A DNA stretch of 8,391 bases from CAYNJF01 sp964397555 (lineage in GTDB: Bacteria > Pseudomonadota > Gammaproteobacteria > Berkiellales > Berkiellaceae), in contig CAYNJF010000079.1 in assembly GCA_964397555.1 (NCBI GenBank), positions 1 through 8,391 of the forward strand, in the 5' to 3' direction. Made by a program: the position numbers and the translations under genes. This document shows positions 4,817 through 8,391 of the stretch, one piece after another. Each line of letters opens with the position of its first letter. Within the stretch, counting starts at the first letter, position 1. Under the pieces are notes generated by a model. The model was not told where the DNA came from, did not search any database, and worked only from the letters and a program-made list of their open reading frames with translations.

Positions 4817-6115
4817 ATGTCAAAACACATTCCAAGGACGATTGAGCCTTTCTTAAACTCAATTATTGAGAATGCCAATCAACAGCAATGGGTGATCAAC
4901 TTTTACCACGAGCATATCCGTGCTCATATTCGTGAGGTGATCGACAAAGAGCTTTTCGGACCTGATTCTGAACTTGTCCGTCTTTACTCCCAACCCAATC
5001 CCCTTGAAGAGTGCCTCTTTCTTAGAGATTTCTTTCTTGAAGAGCGATTGTACCCCGATAGCATATATAAGCCACTCACCAAAGCACTTAACGAAAATGC
5101 TTATTTAGCTCAGTTGTTGCAAGATGAACTATTCAAAGCGCTTTGGCAGCGTCAAACCGATTTAACCAGCACCTTACCAAGCTACACACCTGAAACGATG
5201 CGGGATATCCTAGCCCGTGAAGTGCAGTTGGTCATGGGTCGTAAGCTAAATAAGCTCAAGCGTATTTCCCCCGGTCAGTACCATCATTATGAAAAATTGC
5301 GATATTGGTTACAAAAAGAGCTCAATCATATGGGGCCCATTGATCGCAATCACCGCTTTGATAACCATCGGTTTAGCTTGATTGAAGATCCTGATGCCAG
5401 AGACATTGATTACTCGCAGATGTTCACTCAGTTTTGGTATTTCATCAACGGGGCCTCCAGAGTTCCTTTATTCATGCAAACAGAAATGCTGCATGCTCGC
5501 TCGATGATTACAGGGTTTGTTGATTGGGTCGTGGCCTTTAGTCAAAACAGCGATAATGCTCGGATCCGTAAATTATCAATCCAGCTGCCTCTTTCATCGT
5601 TTATTTTTCTTTTACAGTGCATTAATCTCGCATTAATTCCTTACCGTGCAGCTCGCACTTTAGTCAATGAGTTATCTCATCTTATCCAGGTAGGATTGGA
5701 ATCGTTGACACCATCCTCATCCGATAAAGAATTATCGGGCTTTTTTTCGGCGACAAAAATGGCCATCAACTTTGCTTTTTATGTAGGACTTTTATACTTT
5801 TTCTCGCTGCCTATTTTGCCGAATCCCTTTCACTGGCTTCCAGCCATCCCCGTTGCCTCTATCTTGCTGATCCCCTCAACGTACGTATGTGCCACTTTGG
5901 TTGGGGCTTGTGTGCACTCGCTGTTTAAAAACATGTTTCCAAAATCGTTAAAGCGCATGAAAAAGTCAGCGAAAATGATCGACGATGGCGTTCAAGAGGG
6001 CATGCATCAACTCGAGTCAATGCATAAGTTAATCACACCGTCTTATCACAGGATGAGGCAAAGGGAACGGCAGGAGAAACCAGTGGTTTATCCTTCAGCC
6101 GCCCCTAGGCCTTAA
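4817..6115 (+). CDS. Orphan protein with C-terminal membrane segments, function unknown
   Basis: A 432-residue product from ATG 4817. GGAAG stands nine bases upstream, whereas the in-frame TTG 33 nt earlier has no good ribosome site and lies in a likely -10 box. I do not recognise the family. Residues 1-250 look soluble, helical and rich in His, Arg, Gln and aromatic residues. Hydrophobic stretches follow at about 258-275, 315-334 and 341-370, suggesting two to three membrane spans. A basic, charged tail (375-425) ends in a proline-rich VVYPSAAPRP. There is no N-terminal signal peptide. The layout, a large soluble head with C-terminal hydrophobic hairpins, is seen in some secreted effectors that enter host membranes, but also in ordinary inner-membrane proteins. 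Its stop overlaps that of the convergent gene. An intrinsic-terminator-like element lies within codons 302-311. Confidence 0.75.
   Translation: MSKHIPRTIEPFLNSIIENANQQQWVINFYHEHIRAHIREVIDKELFGPDSELVRLYSQPNPLEECLFLRDFFLEERLYPDSIYKPLTKALNENAYLAQLLQDELFKALWQRQTDLTSTLPSYTPETMRDILAREVQLVMGRKLNKLKRISPGQYHHYEKLRYWLQKELNHMGPIDRNHRFDNHRFSLIEDPDARDIDYSQMFTQFWYFINGASRVPLFMQTEMLHARSMITGFVDWVVAFSQNSDNARIRKLSIQLPLSSFIFLLQCINLALIPYRAARTLVNELSHLIQVGLESLTPSSSDKELSGFFSATKMAINFAFYVGLLYFFSLPILPNPFHWLPAIPVASILLIPSTYVCATLVGACVHSLFKNMFPKSLKRMKKSAKMIDDGVQEGMHQLESMHKLITPSYHRMRQRERQEKPVVYPSAAPRP
5721..5747 (+). terminator. Intrinsic-terminator-like element inside a gene
   Basis: CCGATAA (5721-5727) and TTATCGG (5732-5738) form a perfect 7-bp stem with an AGAA loop. 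Two bases later a run of seven T follows (5741-5747). It lies within the coding sequence, just before the second hydrophobic segment. During active translation it should be masked; untranslated transcripts could end here. Confidence 0.55.
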
Positions 6116-7305
6116 AGTTCTTGTTGAAATTTCTTAATGTGATCAAGCTGGCTTTTGAGCTTGGCAAGATTGGGGGAGTCAGGGTGACTCAAAAGAACAT
6201 ACTCTAAAACCTGAACGGCCTCCTGATCTTTACCAAACTGCTCAAAAAGGACTTTGGCTAAGGTTCCATAGGCTGTGGGGATGAGCGCATGGGAGTCATA
6301 CTTGACATGAAGCTCTCGAAGCAGTTGAACAAGAAGGCTGTATTTTTGGGCCTCAAACAAAATCTTAGCCACACGAAAAACCGTTTCAATCGATTGGCAT
6401 TTGTAGGAAGGGCATCGTTTCAACATCTGTTCGGTTACCCGAATGATGGAGATTTTGTGACCACTTTCAACAAGCTGTACTAAATACCGTTCTGCCATGC
6501 ACTCAGTTTTGGGACTGTTTAATTCAAAGTGATACTCAAAAACTTTTTTAAGCAGAGTTAGGTCTTCAGGGTGCCTTTCAAGCTCAGATTCAAGCACAGT
6601 TATGGTCTGTTGAGTGGCTTGTGAACTTATGGTTTCTTGCGCGGCTATCTTAGCAGGAGATGGACTCTCAAAGTCTTGCGTGGCATCTTGAGATAGCTTT
6701 GCTAAAGAGTTCGCAAAAAATTGGATTAACAGCACAAAAGAAAAGACACTAAAGATAGCGCTCATTTGCAGAGCAATCAAAGAAGGGAAGAACATGGCAA
6801 TCGTTTGATGTAAGGCCCATGCACCAGCTGCACTCACCATCAACCCAGAAAAAAACACCATGCTAAGAGGGAGAGTTTTTAACCCAATCACAACCCAAGA
6901 TAAAGGGTTCAAAGCGGTATTGATAGGTTGAGTCCAAAATGAACCTAGCATGCCTGGCATGAGTAAACCTACCAAAACAGTGATTACCATCGCAACGCCA
7001 GTTTCAAGGCTAAACCAACTGATGGCAAGTGCGAACGCACACAAAGACCAAACACCAAAGGTGTTAAGCCAAAACCTAAAGCCATACTCACTGGGCCCAG
7101 ATTTAGTGTTCACGTCGTGACTTGCAACCCACTGGGTGCAACCGGCTAGTAACGCCACACTGGTGAAAACAGCTCCCCATTGCAACCAAGCAACGTCGGC
7201 AAAAGCGTTCAGCCATAACGGCATGCTGCCCAAAGAGCCAATCAAAGCCATTGGCACGGGTGCGCACACACGTAAAAGACTGTTTGTCCAGAGATTATCT
7301 TTCAT
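6112..7305 (-). CDS. Polytopic membrane protein with TPR-like C-terminal domain
   Basis: A 397-residue product from ATG 7305. Alternative in-frame starts are ATG 7311 and GTG 7314, none with a clear ribosome site. Residues 14-198 hold about six hydrophobic segments (near 14-34, 40-60, 78-97, 101-122, 136-162, 172-197). A short polar linker (about 203-235) leads to a soluble helical domain. Its end reads as a classic TPR: AYGTLAKVLFEQFGKDQEAV (345-364) then a second helix up to HPDSPN. Earlier helices (236-340) look like degenerate repeats. TPR domains mediate protein-protein contacts; which side of the membrane it faces is not clear. The gene lies about 60 bp behind the Tus-like gene on the same strand and is probably cotranscribed. 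Its stop codon overlaps the stop of the convergent gene. I do not recognise a named family. Confidence 0.75.
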   Translation of the reverse strand: MKDNLWTNSLLRVCAPVPMALIGSLGSMPLWLNAFADVAWLQWGAVFTSVALLAGCTQWVASHDVNTKSGPSEYGFRFWLNTFGVWSLCAFALAISWFSLETGVAMVITVLVGLLMPGMLGSFWTQPINTALNPLSWVVIGLKTLPLSMVFFSGLMVSAAGAWALHQTIAMFFPSLIALQMSAIFSVFSFVLLIQFFANSLAKLSQDATQDFESPSPAKIAAQETISSQATQQTITVLESELERHPEDLTLLKKVFEYHFELNSPKTECMAERYLVQLVESGHKISIIRVTEQMLKRCPSYKCQSIETVFRVAKILFEAQKYSLLVQLLRELHVKYDSHALIPTAYGTLAKVLFEQFGKDQEAVQVLEYVLLSHPDSPNLAKLKSQLDHIKKFQQEL

Positions 7306-7365
7306 ACACATCACTATTCGTTAGGCATAACTATCAGTGTATGAAATCAGGCATAAAAATGGTGA

Positions 7366-8256
7366 TTACTTTAAATAACGATGAGCACGAATGGCTGGTA
7401 AAAAGACATTAGGGTCGATTTGCGCATCTTTTCTGACAATTCGCTGTGCATTTTTACCCTGTTTGGGCTTTATGGGGACAATGTGGGGGGGCGGGACCGA
7501 TGCATCCGCCTCATAAACTAATGGTACTGGCCCTTTGACCATCATACGTTGGATGGGAGCTTTATCGTTAAATAAAAGGTTTGCTCTTAAATGCGGGGCA
7601 AGCTCTTGGACGATGGCAAGTGGCTCGCTTGGACTTAGGTGACTTAACGCATTCAGTTGAGCAAGGATGCCTTGGTCTTGCTTTTTTCGCTCGAGCATAT
7701 GCCTTGCATCAAGCGCACTAATGCGCTTGATGGAGCGAGTATTGGCCCATGTCCAGCTGATTTTTTTGGGGACATATGGGAGGACTGGTATCTTTCGATA
7801 ACACTGTTTAAGGTGCAAGCGAGCGAGCCCCATCTTAGTCAATGGATAAGCAGTTGATTGAGGCCGCTTTCGAACAAGGGCGGCATGCTCAGCCTCAAAA
7901 TTGGCTTTTTTAAAGTCAATGCGCTGGCCCTTGAGTGCAATCATCGACGCTTTAAAATCATCCTTGGCGGCGTTTAACTCATGAATCAGCTGGATGGTTT
8001 TTGCGCTTGCAGCAAAAAAGCCCGGGCAGACAATGATTTCTCTTGGCTCTTGCTCATCAAAGTATTCAAGCTGTTTAAGAAACTGGACGATAAAAGGACG
8101 AGGAAGTGTTTCTTGCATGGGTCGAAAGAAGACGGGCGGGACAGACATCCAGGCTGGTAGTGCATCTACCAGTATGGCATCACACACCGCGTTGAGAGAC
8201 GAGTGAAGGTGACTGTATCTCTCCAAGACCTCAATTTTTTGCTCTGATGTGCTCAT
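7366..8256 (-). CDS. Tus-like DNA replication terminus site-binding protein
   Basis: A 296-residue basic protein with AAGGAAG close before the ATG. Compared from memory with E. coli Tus (309 residues), several parts align in order. REIIVCPGFF (72-81) followed by IQLIHELNAAKDDFKASM (88-105) matches the Tus LPGVL and ALVSHIQHINKLKTTFEHI region. CYRKIPVLPYVPKKISWTWANTRSIKR (152-178) matches the Tus AYRTLTVL...RFGWANKHIIK region, which forms part of the DNA-binding core. Tus binds Ter sites and blocks the replisome from one side. By a rough ungapped alignment the Ter-lock pocket positions F140 and H144 of Tus fall on Y137 and K141 here, so lock behaviour may differ. Tus relatives occur on chromosomes and also on plasmids. 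The gene leads a probable two-gene unit and diverges from a receiver-domain gene. Confidence 0.75.
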   Translation of the reverse strand: MSTSEQKIEVLERYSHLHSSLNAVCDAILVDALPAWMSVPPVFFRPMQETLPRPFIVQFLKQLEYFDEQEPREIIVCPGFFAASAKTIQLIHELNAAKDDFKASMIALKGQRIDFKKANFEAEHAALVRKRPQSTAYPLTKMGLARLHLKQCYRKIPVLPYVPKKISWTWANTRSIKRISALDARHMLERKKQDQGILAQLNALSHLSPSEPLAIVQELAPHLRANLLFNDKAPIQRMMVKGPVPLVYEADASVPPPHIVPIKPKQGKNAQRIVRKDAQIDPNVFLPAIRAHRYLK

Positions 8257-8264
8257 AATCTTCC

Positions 8265-8287
8265 TTGTATTGAATGCATTGTACTGA
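8265..8287. repeat. 9-bp direct repeat over the Tus-like gene's promoter
   Basis: TTGTATTGA (8265-8273) and TTGTACTGA (8279-8287) differ at one base and start 14 bp apart. The pair covers the predicted -10 and start site of the Tus-like gene. In E. coli, TerB overlaps the tus promoter and gives autorepression, so an operator role is plausible here. Confidence 0.45.
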
Positions 8288-8306
8288 TTTTAAAGTCGCT
8301 CAGCAA
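8278..8306 (-). promoter_or_regulatory. Promoter for the Tus-like gene
   Basis: On the minus strand TTGCTG (8306-8301) and TACAAT (8283-8278) are spaced 17 bp. The -10 matches five of six bases. Transcription would start near 8271, about 15 nt before the ATG, with the AAGGAAG ribosome site in between. Confidence 0.5.
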
Positions 8307-8358
8307 ACGACTACGGGTCTTTGACTGAGTGTCTTAAGCTAAAAAGGATTAGGACGTT

Positions 8359-8391
8359 ATGCGAGTTTTAGTCGCGGACAGCCAAGACGAC
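8359..8391 (+). CDS. Receiver-domain (response regulator) gene, 3' part beyond window
   Basis: Only 11 codons are visible: MRVLVADSQDD, running off the right edge. A hydrophobic first strand (RVLVAD) followed at once by acidic residues is the usual beginning of a CheY-like receiver. TAGGA lies four bases before the ATG, and TTGACT at 8320-8325 could be a -35. In contrast to the receiver at 3352-3789, an acidic residue is kept right after the first strand. Whether an output domain follows cannot be seen. Confidence 0.55.
   Translation, partial: MRVLVADSQDD

Overview
The window looks like a chromosomal or plasmid accessory region of a gammaproteobacterium, possibly Legionella or a relative. 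That assignment rests on overall gene style (moderate AT richness, a Tus-type terminator protein, orphan membrane proteins, double-glycine peptides) and is an inference, not proof.

Left part (1-1126) is decaying accessory DNA. It starts inside an AbiEi-type antitoxin gene, whose 3' end overlaps an AbiEii-type nucleotidyltransferase toxin gene. The toxin keeps only its first ~70 family-like residues. Directly behind lies a frameshifted remnant of a chloramphenicol-phosphotransferase-like kinase that has lost its P-loop half.

Middle part (1127-3353) is mostly gene-poor, with two short genes standing out. One is on the minus strand (1444-1716) and one on the plus strand (2986-3234). Both encode small peptides with a 15-residue double-glycine-type leader in the same register (one ends GG, one GA) and two cysteines in the mature part. 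They resemble class II bacteriocin/microcin precursors. The first has a pair of 17-bp direct repeats 21 bp apart just upstream; the second has a readable promoter, a good ribosome binding site and a downstream intrinsic terminator. No exporter or immunity gene is recognisable in the window.

Right part (3352-8391) is compact and coding. A lone receiver-domain protein that has lost every phosphorylation residue (minus strand) diverges from a periplasmic amino-acid-binding-type protein (plus strand). Then comes an orphan protein with C-terminal membrane segments, carrying an intrinsic-terminator-like sequence inside its gene. It converges, with overlapping stop codons, on a two-gene minus-strand unit: a Tus-like replication-terminus-binding protein followed by a polytopic membrane protein with a TPR-like C-terminus. 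The window ends 11 codons into a second receiver-domain gene that diverges from the Tus-like gene.

The most interesting items are the two secreted-peptide candidates with the 21-bp-spaced operator-like repeat, the Tus-like protein with a direct repeat over its own promoter, and the catalytically dead receiver.
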